The position numbers and the translations under genes are program-made. From Desulfobacteraceae bacterium (GTDB lineage Bacteria > Desulfobacterota > DSM-4660 > Desulfatiglandales > Desulfatiglandaceae), in NCBI GenBank assembly GCA_030613055.1, contig JAUWMR010000003.1, forward strand, positions 81,792 through 145,791: a stretch of 64,000 nucleotides of DNA, read 5' to 3'. The notes beneath the pieces are model-generated. The model ran no database searches. It was not told the origin of the DNA and saw nothing but the letters and a program-made list of their open reading frames with translations. Position 1 is the first letter of the stretch; every line of letters begins with the position of its first letter. Positions 45,550 through 54,490 of this stretch are shown piece after piece.

Positions 45550-46242
45550 ATGGGTAATGAATCTTATTTCAAATCATTAAAGGCATTACCTGCAAGACAA
45601 TCCTTAGGCCAGGACGTTTACAGGAACCTGAAACAGGCCATTGTCAAAGGTGATCTAAACCCTGAAAGCCGTGTGATTGAAAGCCGGTTAGCCGATGCCC
45701 TGGGCATCAGCCGAACACCGGTGAGAGAAGCCATTCACAAGCTGGAACGGGAAGGCCTGCTATACCAGAACCCGGGTGGCGGTTTTTTTGTGGCAGGGTT
45801 GACAAGGGCTGATATCGAGGAAACTTTTGGTATCCGGAGCGTTTTGGAGAGCTATGCCGCAAGGCTTGCGGCCATAAAACACCGTGAGGAGGACATCGCT
45901 CCATTAGAGGAAAAGAGCAACGAATATCAATTATACCTTGACAGGAAAGATATGGATGCCCTGCTGCGAATCAATACGGAATTCCACGACCTTCTCTACG
46001 CCCTGAGCCAGAGCCCGAGGCTGATAAAAATGATTAATGACCTGAAAGATCAGATCTACCGTTTCAGGCGTGTAATACTTAAAGTGGACAAGATGGCCAG
46101 GTTAAGCAATGAAGATCACAGGCTGATGCTGAAATTAATACGAAAGCGTGATGCAGAAGGTGTGGAAAAGCTTGTAAGGGTCCATATCTTGAGGGGACAG
46201 TCAGTTGTGCTAAAGGAATTTGATATACAAGACAAAAAATAA
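45550..46242 (+). CDS. GntR/FCD-family transcriptional regulator
   Basis: FadR-subfamily regulator of about 230 residues. The N-terminal winged helix has SRLADALGISRTPVREAIHK, the FCD effector domain follows (FGIRSVLESYAARLAAIKH, FHDLLYALSQSPRL). It probably senses an acyl-CoA or organic acid and acts on the palindrome at 40891-40903. The start is uncertain: ATG at 45550 or in-frame TTG at 45541, neither with a strong site. It lies between the ETF/dehydrogenase genes and the mutase genes. Confidence 0.88.
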   Translation: MGNESYFKSLKALPARQSLGQDVYRNLKQAIVKGDLNPESRVIESRLADALGISRTPVREAIHKLEREGLLYQNPGGGFFVAGLTRADIEETFGIRSVLESYAARLAAIKHREEDIAPLEEKSNEYQLYLDRKDMDALLRINTEFHDLLYALSQSPRLIKMINDLKDQIYRFRRVILKVDKMARLSNEDHRLMLKLIRKRDAEGVEKLVRVHILRGQSVVLKEFDIQDKK

Positions 46243-46376
46243 TGGATATTATGCGAGCTATAATTTTCCACAAAAAGAATTTCGTGTTTTTTCCAAATCG
46301 GGGAAAGGCACGGCCAGCAATTACTATAAAAATGTTTTCTTAAAGGCTGCATATATTGTTTCAGGAGAGTATTAAT

Positions 46377-46775
46377 ATGGGAAAACGAAAAATAAGGGTG
46401 CTTTTGGCCAAACCAGGGCTGGATGGCCACGACAGGGGAGCAAAGGTAGTGGCCCATGCCATGCGGGAGGCCGGAATGGAAGTCATCTACACCGGGCTTC
46501 ACCAGACCGTACCCAGTATCGTGAATCAGGCCATTCAGGAGGATGTGGATGTCATCGGTCTTTCAATCATGTCCGGGGCACACATCCCTATTTGCAAGAA
46601 ATTGATGGGAATGATCAAAGAACGGGATATCGGGAATAAACTGGTCATCGTTGGCGGTGTTATCCCCAACAAGGATATCCCGGTACTACAGGATAGAGGA
46701 GTTAACGGGATTTTTCCGGGCGGAGTCCATTTTGATGAAATTACCACGTTTATCGAAGAGAACGTTGCGAAATAA
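46377..46775 (+). CDS. Cobalamin-binding subunit of an acyl-CoA mutase
   Basis: 132 residues, only the B12-binding domain. LAKPGLDGHDRGAKVVAHAM holds the lower ligand His18 of the DxHxxG motif, followed by VDVIGLSIMSGAH and VIVGGVIPNKD. It matches the C-terminal domain of methylmalonyl-CoA mutase as a separate small subunit. ATG at 46377 with AGGAGAG in front. The large subunit gene lies 171 bp downstream. Confidence 0.92.
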   Translation: MGKRKIRVLLAKPGLDGHDRGAKVVAHAMREAGMEVIYTGLHQTVPSIVNQAIQEDVDVIGLSIMSGAHIPICKKLMGMIKERDIGNKLVIVGGVIPNKDIPVLQDRGVNGIFPGGVHFDEITTFIEENVAK

Positions 46776-46809
46776 AACTCAGGGCCTATGCAGATCTTAT
46801 GGTACTCAT

Positions 46810-46876
46810 GCTCAAGGCGTAAGGCCAAGTGGTTTGTTTGCCTTGAACCTTACGCCTTATGCCTTGCGCCTTGAGC
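46810..46876. repeat. Hairpin repeat between mutase subunits
   Basis: A 16-bp arm at 46810-46825 (GCTCAAGGCGTAAGGC) pairs with 46861-46876 in 15 of 16 positions. The loop carries a further CCTTACGCCTTATGCC copy. No T-run; it looks like an inserted dispersed repeat within the operon. Confidence 0.65.
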
Positions 46877-46946
46877 GCATTTAATGAGCCGGCCGGAAAG
46901 CATACGAAAAAACTGCTTAACAATTTAAGAAAAAAATGAGGGGACC

Positions 46947-48575
46947 ATGGGAGTAGCTACTTATATAAAAGATGAAAAAGATGCCATAAAAGAAGTCATT
47001 CTCCAGTCGGGCATAAAGATCAAGCCGGTTTATACCCCCGAGGACCTTGAAAGGATCGGATTTGATTATGATAAGGACCTTGCAAACCCAGGCGAATTTC
47101 CTTTTACCCGGGCCATTCACCCTATGGGTTTCAGGAGTCGAAACTGGACTACCCGCCAGTACACCGGGTTTGGCACACCTGAAGAGACAAATGAGAGATT
47201 CAAGCTGATGATCTCTCACGGCCAAACAGGGCTTAATGTGGCCTTCGATCTCCCCACCCAAATGGGCTATGATTCGGATGACCCCATGGCAGAAGGGGAA
47301 GTTGGACGTGTAGGCATGGCCGTTGATTCCCTTAAAGATTTTGAAATCGCTTTCAAGGATATCCAGCTTAATCGTATCGGAAGCGGCCTGACTATTAACG
47401 CAGTTGCCTCTATTATGTTAGCAATGTATCAGGCGGTAGCTGAAAAATTTGGATATAAAAAGGAAGAAATATCAGCCACCCCACAGAACGATATTTTAAA
47501 AGAGATCGTCGGGAGGGGGGCCTGGATCTATCCGGTAGAGCCGGCAGTACGCCTTATTGGCGATACCATAGAATACTCCATGAAGGAGCTGCCAAGGTGC
47601 AATCCGGTTTCCGTGGCAGGATACCACATCAGAGAATCCGGTTGCACACCGGCCCAGGAAATCTCATATGCATTGATGATTGCCTTCGCCTATATAGATA
47701 ATGTTGTGGCCCGCGGGTTCAAGGCAGAGGAGTTTGTGGGAAGATTTTCATTCAACCTGAACATATACGGCAATCTATGGGAGACGGTTGCCAAGTTCCG
47801 GGCGGCCCGCAAACTATGGGCCAAGCTCCTCCGGGAAAGATATGATGTCCAGAACAAAAAAGCCCTTTTTCTCCGGGGAATTTTCGGAGGCGGCGGCTCC
47901 GGCATGACCAAGCAGCAGCCGGAAAATAATATCATGCGAGGCGCCTACTATGCGCTTGCGGCAGCGCTATCCGGAGCACAGACCACGGCCCTGTGTTCAT
48001 TTGATGAGGCGTATACCATCCCAACAGAAAGGGCGGCGCTGTTATCCTTGAGGACCTTTCAAATACTTATGGATGAAATCGGGCTCAGGGACACCGTGGA
48101 CCCCTTGGCAGGCTCCTACTTTATTGAAACCCTGACAAAAGAGATGGAAGATAAGATACTGGAAGAGATGAAAAAAGTAGAGAAAGCCGGCGGTATGGTA
48201 GAGGCTATTTCCTCGGGATACGTGCAGAGGGAGGTAGCAAAACAGGCATACGAGTTTGAGAAAAACCTCCAGCAGGGAAAAGTCACAAAGGTAGGCGTGA
48301 ACAAATATACTGAAGGTGTTGACATGGAGGTGGAACTCCATGAACACAACGAAGAATGGGCCCAACTACAAATTGATCGGCTCAAGGATCTAAAAAGGAC
48401 CAGGGATAATAAGGCTGTTAATGAATCCCTGAAAGCCCTTGAAAAAACGGCTAAGGAAAAGAAAAATGTCATGCCTTACTTGGTTGAGTGCTGCAAATGT
48501 TATGCTACCGTAGGGGAAATGGCAAACGTTTTCAGGGACGTCTTTGGTGAGTATGTGGAGCCGAGCATTTTTTAA
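46947..48575 (+). CDS. B12-dependent acyl-CoA mutase, large subunit (methylmalonyl-CoA mutase type)
   Basis: 542 residues, the TIM-barrel substrate domain of a carbon-skeleton mutase. The three residues that define methylmalonyl-CoA specificity are kept: Tyr72 (RQYTGFG, for Tyr89), Arg190 (VGRGAWIYP, for Arg207) and His227 (VAGYHIRESG, for His244). Isobutyryl- and 2-hydroxyisobutyryl-CoA mutases differ at the first two. So a carboxylated acyl-CoA (methylmalonyl-, ethylmalonyl- or alkylsuccinyl-type) is the likely substrate. Much of the sequence is divergent from standard MCM (VEPAVRL, TQMGYDSDDP). Start ATG at 46947 with AGGGGACC. Confidence 0.9.
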   Translation: MGVATYIKDEKDAIKEVILQSGIKIKPVYTPEDLERIGFDYDKDLANPGEFPFTRAIHPMGFRSRNWTTRQYTGFGTPEETNERFKLMISHGQTGLNVAFDLPTQMGYDSDDPMAEGEVGRVGMAVDSLKDFEIAFKDIQLNRIGSGLTINAVASIMLAMYQAVAEKFGYKKEEISATPQNDILKEIVGRGAWIYPVEPAVRLIGDTIEYSMKELPRCNPVSVAGYHIRESGCTPAQEISYALMIAFAYIDNVVARGFKAEEFVGRFSFNLNIYGNLWETVAKFRAARKLWAKLLRERYDVQNKKALFLRGIFGGGGSGMTKQQPENNIMRGAYYALAAALSGAQTTALCSFDEAYTIPTERAALLSLRTFQILMDEIGLRDTVDPLAGSYFIETLTKEMEDKILEEMKKVEKAGGMVEAISSGYVQREVAKQAYEFEKNLQQGKVTKVGVNKYTEGVDMEVELHEHNEEWAQLQIDRLKDLKRTRDNKAVNESLKALEKTAKEKKNVMPYLVECCKCYATVGEMANVFRDVFGEYVEPSIF

Positions 48576-48606
48576 ACGCGAATGGCAGGTTGTGCCAATT
48601 TTAGGC

Positions 48607-48628
48607 ACTTTAGTTCATTTTAGTTCAC
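48607..48628. repeat. Dispersed repeat (copy B, reverse orientation)
   Basis: ACTTTAGTTCATTTTAG plus TTCAC matches the reverse complement of 38536-38556 with one inserted base. It lies between the mutase and dctP genes. Confidence 0.6.
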
Positions 48629-48712
48629 ATAAATTTCGGGGAAAGGGGGTGAAAGAAAAGGTCATTGCAATATTCAATTAACGAGTTTTCCACCAATAAG
48701 GAGGATTGAGAA

Positions 48713-49729
48713 ATGAAAAAAAATACTGGATTAGTACTGGCTATAATCGTTGTGGCGGCATTATTCACAATCACTGCGAACATAGCTCCTGCAGCGGCAG
48801 GACCGATCAAGTTGAGCTACGCCCAATTTACGCCTCCAAAGACCTTTGTAGGTGTGCAACTTGAAAGGTGGATTAAAGAAGTCGAAAAGGCCACAAAGGG
48901 TACGGTTAAGATAGACGCATTTCATGGCGGCACATTGCTTGGCGCAAAAAACATGCTGGACGGCGTCATAGCAGGGACAGCAGATATCGGCACCCTTTGC
49001 ATGGCTTACCAGCCGGGCCGTTTTGTTGTCACCAACGCCACCAGCCTTCCCCTCGGGTTTCCCAACGCGCGCGTGGCCTGCCTGACGCTTAGTGATCTTT
49101 ATAAGAAATATAAACCCAAGGCATTTTCCAAGGTAAAGGTCCTGTGCATGTATACGTGCGGAACTTCAAACATCATGTCAAAAATACCCATAAGAAAACT
49201 GGCAGACATGAAAGGCGTGGATCTGCGTGCCTCTGGCGGCGCTGCCAAGATTCTGAAGGCATGGGGGGCCAATCAGGTAGGTATGCCTATGTCCGCAGTA
49301 CCAGAGGCCCTGCAAAAGGGCGTGGTAAAGGGTCTGTTCACATCGCTTGAGGTTATGAAGGATTTCAAATTTGCTGAAATCTGCAAATATATTACCATGA
49401 CCGATACGGTGATTTACCCCTTTGCCGTTGTCATGAACAAGGCCAAGTGGGATTCCCTGCCAAAAGATGTTCAGAAGGTTATGGATGGCCTGGCCAGAGA
49501 ACATTCTGAGTGGACAGGGGCCTATATGGATAAACATGTCATAGAATCCGTTGAGTGGTCCAAGAAAACACAGGGTGTTGAGGTTATCAACCTCTCTAAA
49601 ACAGAGATGGCCAGGTGGAACAAATTGTTAGCACCCATCACTGCTGGATGGATCAAGAGCACAAAAGAAAAAGGTTATCCGGCGGACGCTATTGTGGCGG
49701 ATATTAAGGCTTTCATGAAAAAGTATTAA
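48713..49729 (+). CDS. dctP: TRAP transporter solute-binding protein DctP
   Basis: Periplasmic receptor of 338 residues, with a signal peptide (TGLVLAIIVVAALFTITAN, cleavage near APAAAG). DctP marks include FHGGTLLGAKNMLDGVIAGT, VDLRASGGAAKIL and PMSAVPEALQKGVVKG, where the Arg binds the ligand carboxylate. Ligand probably an organic acid. ATG with GGAGG before it. Membrane subunits follow after a repeat-rich gap. Confidence 0.92.
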   Translation: MKKNTGLVLAIIVVAALFTITANIAPAAAGPIKLSYAQFTPPKTFVGVQLERWIKEVEKATKGTVKIDAFHGGTLLGAKNMLDGVIAGTADIGTLCMAYQPGRFVVTNATSLPLGFPNARVACLTLSDLYKKYKPKAFSKVKVLCMYTCGTSNIMSKIPIRKLADMKGVDLRASGGAAKILKAWGANQVGMPMSAVPEALQKGVVKGLFTSLEVMKDFKFAEICKYITMTDTVIYPFAVVMNKAKWDSLPKDVQKVMDGLAREHSEWTGAYMDKHVIESVEWSKKTQGVEVINLSKTEMARWNKLLAPITAGWIKSTKEKGYPADAIVADIKAFMKKY

Positions 49730-49766
49730 TAAAGGAATCCACATCTATACTGGATGTGAAGTCATC

Positions 49767-49822
49767 ACGGATTGTGGACTTCAGAAATGAGCACCTAATT
49801 ACGAACGGAGTCCACAATCCGT
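49767..49822. repeat. Perfect 14-bp inverted repeat after dctP
   Basis: ACGGATTGTGGACT (49767-49780) and AGTCCACAATCCGT (49809-49822) enclose 28 bases. It follows dctP by 38 bp. It may protect the dctP mRNA end, as dctP is usually made in excess, or be a dispersed element. Confidence 0.65.
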
Positions 49823-49864
49823 CTTAATGTTTTAGGGTATTGTAGTAAAGAATACACGCCCACA

Positions 49865-49996
49865 GAGGCTGTGTCATAATACTGGTTTTGGCCTTTTATG
49901 TCATTTCGACCGAAGGGAGAAATCTTTTAATAATAACCAGTTGCGAATATAAGATTCATCGGCTATCGCCTCGGAATGACATTGCGACACAGTCTC
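49865..49996. repeat. About 130-bp imperfect inverted repeat (MITE-like)
   Basis: GAGGCTGTGTC (49865-49875) pairs with GACACAGTCTC (49986-49996). Inside, ATGTCATTTCGACCGAAG and the reverse of CTCGGAATGACAT match, giving a nested palindrome. The GTCATTYCGA wording is of a kind that recurs in many environmental genomes. Together with the previous repeat it fills the 330-bp gap 49730-50059. Confidence 0.65.
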
Positions 49997-50059
49997 ACAG
50001 TACGTGGTTTTCAAGGATGAAATAATATATGCCCGGAATAAGGGCACAGGGGGGCTGAT

Positions 50060-50548
50060 ATGACGGCTCTTGACAGGGTAAGCCAGTTTTTAAACCAGGC
50101 TCTTATGTGGATAGCCGGTGTCTTTTTGATTGCGATGATCCTTTTGACCTGTGCAAACGTGTTTTTACGTGTTGTCTGGATGCCTGTCAGAGGCACTTTC
50201 GAGCTTATGGGGTTTTTTGGGGCCATTGTGACGGGCTTTGCCATAGGTTACACCCAGCTCAAACGGGGACATATTGCAGTAGATATTGTAGTAAAAGGGT
50301 TCTCAAAAAAGACCCAGAAAATCTTAAATGGCATAAATTGCCTCGTTTGCACGGTCTTTTTTTGTATGATTGGGGGGCAAATCGTCAGATGGGCAACAAC
50401 CCTGTGGAAATGTGGGGAAGTAACAGAAACACTGCAAATCGTCTATTACCCATTCACTTACGGAGTCGCCTTTAGTTGTTTCGTTCTTGCCCTTGTCTTT
50501 TTTGTTGATTTCCTGAAATCGTTTGCTGGAAAAGAGGAGGAAAAATAA
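50060..50548 (+). CDS. dctQ: TRAP transporter small permease DctQ
   Basis: 162 residues with four membrane segments (MWIAGVFLIAMILLTCANVF, FFGAIVTGFAIGYTQL, INCLVCTVFFCMIGGQ, YGVAFSCFVLALVFFV). VFLRVVWMPVRGTFELMGF is the conserved part between TM1 and TM2. Its stop overlaps the dctM start by one base (TAATG). Confidence 0.9.
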   Translation: MTALDRVSQFLNQALMWIAGVFLIAMILLTCANVFLRVVWMPVRGTFELMGFFGAIVTGFAIGYTQLKRGHIAVDIVVKGFSKKTQKILNGINCLVCTVFFCMIGGQIVRWATTLWKCGEVTETLQIVYYPFTYGVAFSCFVLALVFFVDFLKSFAGKEEEK

Positions 50549-51852
50549 TGGATTTGGCATTTGCCGGACTGATTGGAATCGTAATCCTTCTCTTAGTATT
50601 GTTCTTTTTGGGCATGCCAGTCGGTTTCGCCATGGGCATTGTGGGCTTTTGCGGATTCTGGTACGTGGTCTCTTTCAATGCGGCAATCACCATGGCAGGT
50701 ACTGATATCTGGGTGACATTTTCCAAGTACGGGTTGACCGTAATACCTCTTTTTGTCCTTATGGGATACCTCGCATTCAACTCAGGTATCGCAGCAAAGC
50801 TTTACAACGCTGCCTACAAGTGGTTCGGTCATATGCGCGGGGGACTGGCCATTGCCACAATAGGAGCTGATGAGCTTTTTGCCGCCATCTGCGGTTCCAA
50901 TACTGCTACCGCCGCGACCATGGGTGCGGTTGCCCTGCCGCAAATGAAAAAGTACAAATATGATGACATGCTGAGCAGCGGGACAGTGGTTACAGGCGGC
51001 ACCCTTGGTACGGTCATGCCTCCGAGTGTGATCCTTATTATTCTCGGTCTGCAGACAGAACAATCCATAATCAAACTGTTTCTTGCCGGGATTTTACCGG
51101 CCATCCTTTTAGGAATCCTGTTTGTGATTACTATCTTTATTGTCTGTCGAATACATCCGGAATACGGTCCGGCAGGTCCTAAGACCAGCCTCAAGGAAAA
51201 GCTAATATCCCTTACCGGAATCATTGAAGCAATTGCCATATTTGTTCTGGTCATCGGAGGTCTTTACGTTGGTCTGTTCACTCCTACAGAAGCCGGCGCG
51301 GTAGGCGTCTTTTTCACGCTTGCAGTCACTGTCCCCTTTGGCAGGCTGACCTGGAAAGACATAAAAAATTCTATTAGAGACACACTGAAAATATCATGCA
51401 TGGCCTTTTTCCTTGTAACTGGAGCAATAATTTTTGGCCGATTCCTGGCTATTACAAGACTGCCGTTCATGTTAGCGGATTTTGCCGCATCGCTTCCAGT
51501 ACCACCTTACGTCATCCTGGCGTTCATTTTGGTGATTTATTTAATTGGAGGCTGTTTTATAGATGCCCTCGGGTTTTTGGTACTTACCATCCCTATCTTT
51601 TTTCCACTGGGAATTGCTCTGGGTTTTGATCCAATCTGGTACGCCATCATCTTGACGATGGTCACCACTATGGGAGCAATTACACCGCCAGTCGGCGTCA
51701 ATATCTATGTGGTTAAGGCACTGGCCCCGGATATACCCTTAGTCACTATTTTCAAAAGCGTGAGTTTCTTTCTGGCAGCATGTATTGCCTGTATAATCAT
51801 TTTGATAATTTTCCCTCAAATTGCTTTGTTTATTCCGTCGATGGGACATTAA
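50548..51852 (+). CDS. dctM: TRAP transporter large permease DctM
   Basis: 434 residues, 12 membrane segments. IGADELFAAICGSNTATAAT and GGTLGTVMPPSVILIILGL are the DctM marks, and IGGCFIDALGFLVLTIPIFF the C-terminal repeat. One-base overlap with dctQ. A hairpin follows the stop. Confidence 0.92.
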   Translation: MDLAFAGLIGIVILLLVLFFLGMPVGFAMGIVGFCGFWYVVSFNAAITMAGTDIWVTFSKYGLTVIPLFVLMGYLAFNSGIAAKLYNAAYKWFGHMRGGLAIATIGADELFAAICGSNTATAATMGAVALPQMKKYKYDDMLSSGTVVTGGTLGTVMPPSVILIILGLQTEQSIIKLFLAGILPAILLGILFVITIFIVCRIHPEYGPAGPKTSLKEKLISLTGIIEAIAIFVLVIGGLYVGLFTPTEAGAVGVFFTLAVTVPFGRLTWKDIKNSIRDTLKISCMAFFLVTGAIIFGRFLAITRLPFMLADFAASLPVPPYVILAFILVIYLIGGCFIDALGFLVLTIPIFFPLGIALGFDPIWYAIILTMVTTMGAITPPVGVNIYVVKALAPDIPLVTIFKSVSFFLAACIACIIILIIFPQIALFIPSMGH

Positions 51853-51854
51853 TA

Positions 51855-51882
51855 CCCTAATTGAGCCAAAGCACAATTAGGG
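51855..51882 (+). terminator. Hairpin after dctM
   Basis: CCCTAATTG (51855-51863) pairs with CAATTAGGG (51874-51882), perfect 9 bp, 10-nt loop. It begins 3 bases after the dctM stop. Only a weak T content follows, so termination is likely but not certain. Confidence 0.5.
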
Positions 51883-52010
51883 AGCTATCAGATAAGGATT
51901 TACGGTTAAAAAAAAATATTTCTCATTTATACTGATACTATAACGGACCAAAGCGAGGTAGGGTTCATACAACGGACAACAGAGGATTTATTAACGAGGT
52001 GAAAGGAACC

Positions 52011-53309
52011 ATGGCAAAGACGTTCATGCCCGAAGTGGCAACGCTTGATGAACTTAAAGAATTGCAAACCAAAGGTCTTCAGTGGACAGTAAACCATACG
52101 TATAACGGATCCCCTTTGTACAAAAAGAAGCTGGATGATGCGGGCGTCGACCCCGGGGATATTAGGTCCCTTGATGATATCGAGAAACTCCCCTTTACCA
52201 CATCCAGGGACCTGCAGGAAGGTTATCCGTTTCCACTCCTCTCCGTACCTTTTGAAAAGGTAGTTAGAATTCACGCGTCATCAGGCACCACGGGAAAAAG
52301 GAAAATACTTTGTTATACCCAGAAAGATATCCGGGACTGGACCCATTTTTTTGCGCGCTGTTATGAAATGGCAGGGCTGACTCCCGAAGACAGGGTACAA
52401 ATCGCAGTAGGGTATGGTGTCTGGACGGCCGGGATAAGTTTCCAGTTGGGATGCGAGAAGTTCGGCGCAATGGCCATTCCGGCAGGACCCGGAAATATGG
52501 ATATGCAGTGCCAGTTCCTGATAGACCTACAGACCACGGTAATGGTCTGCACATCATCCATGGGTCTTCTCCTTGCCGAGGAAGTGAACAAGAGGGGTAT
52601 CAGGGAGAAGATTAATCTAAAGAAAATGATCTTCGGGTCAGAACGATCCAGTGATGCCATGAGAAAGCAGATTAACGATCTTTTAGGTATAGAGCACTTA
52701 TTCGATATTCCAGGCATGACCGAGCTTTACGGTCCCGGAACAGGATTGGACTGTGTCCACCATACGGGAATCCATTACTGGGCCGATTATTATATCCTTG
52801 AAATCTTAGATCCCGATACTTTGAAACCCGTGCCTGAAGGAGAGACAGGGGAAATGGTGGTGACCACCTTGAAAAAGGAAGCTGCCCCTCTTATCCGATA
52901 CCGTACAAGAGACCTGACCCGATTGATACCCGGGCAGTGCCCATGTGGATCGATTCTTCCGAGGCACGATCGTCTATTGGGTCGTTCCGATGACATGTTC
53001 ATCTTTCGCGCCGTAAATATTTATCCGGGACAGGTAGATCATGTTTTATCAGGTATCGAAGGGATCGGGAGTGAATACCAGATCATCCTGGACAGAAAGG
53101 CGGATGGCAAAGACTATATGACCATTAAAGTGGAGCGCGACCAGGGCGTTGACAGCAGTCAGGATGAGGAACTTAGCAAGAAGATAGCTAGCGAGATAAA
53201 AAAACAAATAATGGTAAGCGGAAACATAGAGATAGTAGACTACGGATCTTTGCCGAGATCCGAGAGAAAGAGTAAACGGGTATTTGATAACAGAGATTTG
53301 GATGAATAG
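52011..53309 (+). CDS. Phenylacetate-CoA ligase-like AMP-dependent CoA ligase
   Basis: 432 residues, PaaK family, which activates aryl or arylacetic acids with ATP and CoA. RIHASSGTTGKRKILCY is the P-loop, TELYGPGTGLDC the A5-type region, and GRSDDMFIFRAVNIYPGQVD the hinge. I start at the ATG at 52011 (AAAGGAACC in front); an in-frame GTG at 51999 is possible. Between a TRAP transporter and a Mo-hydroxylase, so it probably activates the imported acid before hydroxylation or dehydroxylation. Substrate unknown. Confidence 0.88.
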   Translation: MAKTFMPEVATLDELKELQTKGLQWTVNHTYNGSPLYKKKLDDAGVDPGDIRSLDDIEKLPFTTSRDLQEGYPFPLLSVPFEKVVRIHASSGTTGKRKILCYTQKDIRDWTHFFARCYEMAGLTPEDRVQIAVGYGVWTAGISFQLGCEKFGAMAIPAGPGNMDMQCQFLIDLQTTVMVCTSSMGLLLAEEVNKRGIREKINLKKMIFGSERSSDAMRKQINDLLGIEHLFDIPGMTELYGPGTGLDCVHHTGIHYWADYYILEILDPDTLKPVPEGETGEMVVTTLKKEAAPLIRYRTRDLTRLIPGQCPCGSILPRHDRLLGRSDDMFIFRAVNIYPGQVDHVLSGIEGIGSEYQIILDRKADGKDYMTIKVERDQGVDSSQDEELSKKIASEIKKQIMVSGNIEIVDYGSLPRSERKSKRVFDNRDLDE

Positions 53310-53449
53310 TTAAGTAGTTGAATGGTTGAGTGGTTGAGTAGTTGAGCCGGTTGGCCAGTTGAGCCTGTTAGTAACATCTCAATAAGCCGTGGTAATGACG
53401 AAACCTGTCCCCGAGCAGGCGGGGAGCGGGGATGAGCTAAGCATCTGTC

Positions 53450-53469
53450 ATTCCCGCGTAGGCGGGAAT
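53450..53469. repeat. Dispersed palindrome, copy 2
   Basis: ATTCCCGC-GTAG-GCGGGAAT is identical to the palindrome core at 5709-5728, with flanking CC on the right. The 297-bp gap 53310-53606 also has TTGAATGGTTGAGTGG-type short repeats (53319-53347) and a GCGGGGAGCGGGG stretch, and no gene. Confidence 0.8.
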
Positions 53470-53606
53470 CCATTGACGTTGGTGAACCAAAGTAGTTACC
53501 GCAACTTATTGAACGGATACGCCTGTTAATCCTCATTTAGATTTTTTTCGTATTTCGATAGTCGTATTTCGAAATTCCCGGCTTGTCCGGATCAGGGGGT
53601 TTAGAA

Positions 53607-54476
53607 ATGATTGAATATGATTATAAAAAGCCTGAGAGTTTGGAAGAGGTGTTCGGCCTTCTCAAGGAGTATGGACCGAGGGCTGCCCTCATTGCCGGGG
53701 GGACCGATGTGATGGTCAATATCAGGAACACGAAGAAGGCTCCGGAGGTTTTAATTTCCCTCCGGGGACTCAAGGACCTTCGATACATAAAGAAAAACAA
53801 CGGTTATCACATCGGAGCCCTGACAACCCACAGGATGTTAGAGTTGTCGGAATTGGTCAAAACCGAGCTGTCTGCTTTATATGACGGTGCTTCATGTATA
53901 GGATCGGTCCAGGTCAGGAATGTTGCGACAATAGGGGGAAATATCTGTAATGCAGCGCCTTCGGCTGATACTGCCGGTCCCTTGCTTGTGCTTGATGCCC
54001 GGGTCGTACTGGAAGGCCCTGAAGGGAGACGGAGCGTCCCTATTTACGAGTTTTTTACCGGCACATATAAGACTGTTCGGAAGCAGGACGAGGTCCTTGT
54101 TGAGTTTCAAATTCCCGCGGAAATGGAGCATTTCGGTAGTGCTTACTGGAAATACTCAAGAAGGAAGGCGATGAATCTTCCAATCCTGGGTGTTTCTGTG
54201 TCCCTAAAGCTGGATAATGAAACAATTTCCGATGCAAGAATCGGACTGACCGTTGCCGCTCCAACGCCGGTCAGGGCCTATAAGGCTGAGGAATTTTTAA
54301 AGGAGAGACAATTAACCGACGATGTGCTCAAAGAGGCGGGCAAGATCGCGGCATCGCCCGACTGCTGTTCTCCCAGAGACAGCCTGAGAGGTGAAGCATG
54401 GTATCGAAGGGAGATTATCGAAGTCTATGTGGCTCGCATGGCAAGGATTGCCGCTGAGAATATCAAAAATAGATAA
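53607..54476 (+). CDS. Mo-hydroxylase FAD-binding subunit (CoxM/XdhB/HcrB type)
   Basis: 289 residues of the xanthine-dehydrogenase family medium subunit. The FAD loops are LIAGGTDVMVNIR and TIGGNICNAAPSADTAGPLL. It lacks the extra [4Fe-4S] insert of Thauera 4-hydroxybenzoyl-CoA reductase beta, so it is the common type. Start ATG at 53607 (MIEYDYKKP), after GGGGGT. First of three adjacent subunit genes. Confidence 0.9.
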   Translation: MIEYDYKKPESLEEVFGLLKEYGPRAALIAGGTDVMVNIRNTKKAPEVLISLRGLKDLRYIKKNNGYHIGALTTHRMLELSELVKTELSALYDGASCIGSVQVRNVATIGGNICNAAPSADTAGPLLVLDARVVLEGPEGRRSVPIYEFFTGTYKTVRKQDEVLVEFQIPAEMEHFGSAYWKYSRRKAMNLPILGVSVSLKLDNETISDARIGLTVAAPTPVRAYKAEEFLKERQLTDDVLKEAGKIAASPDCCSPRDSLRGEAWYRREIIEVYVARMARIAAENIKNR

Positions 54477-54490
54477 AAGAGGAGTTCGAG

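Noticed and set aside
53314..53347. TTGAGTGG repeats as a tandem binding-site array
   Set aside because: Spacing is irregular and the same wording appears inside the fad operon spacer, so a dispersed repeat is likelier than regulator sites.
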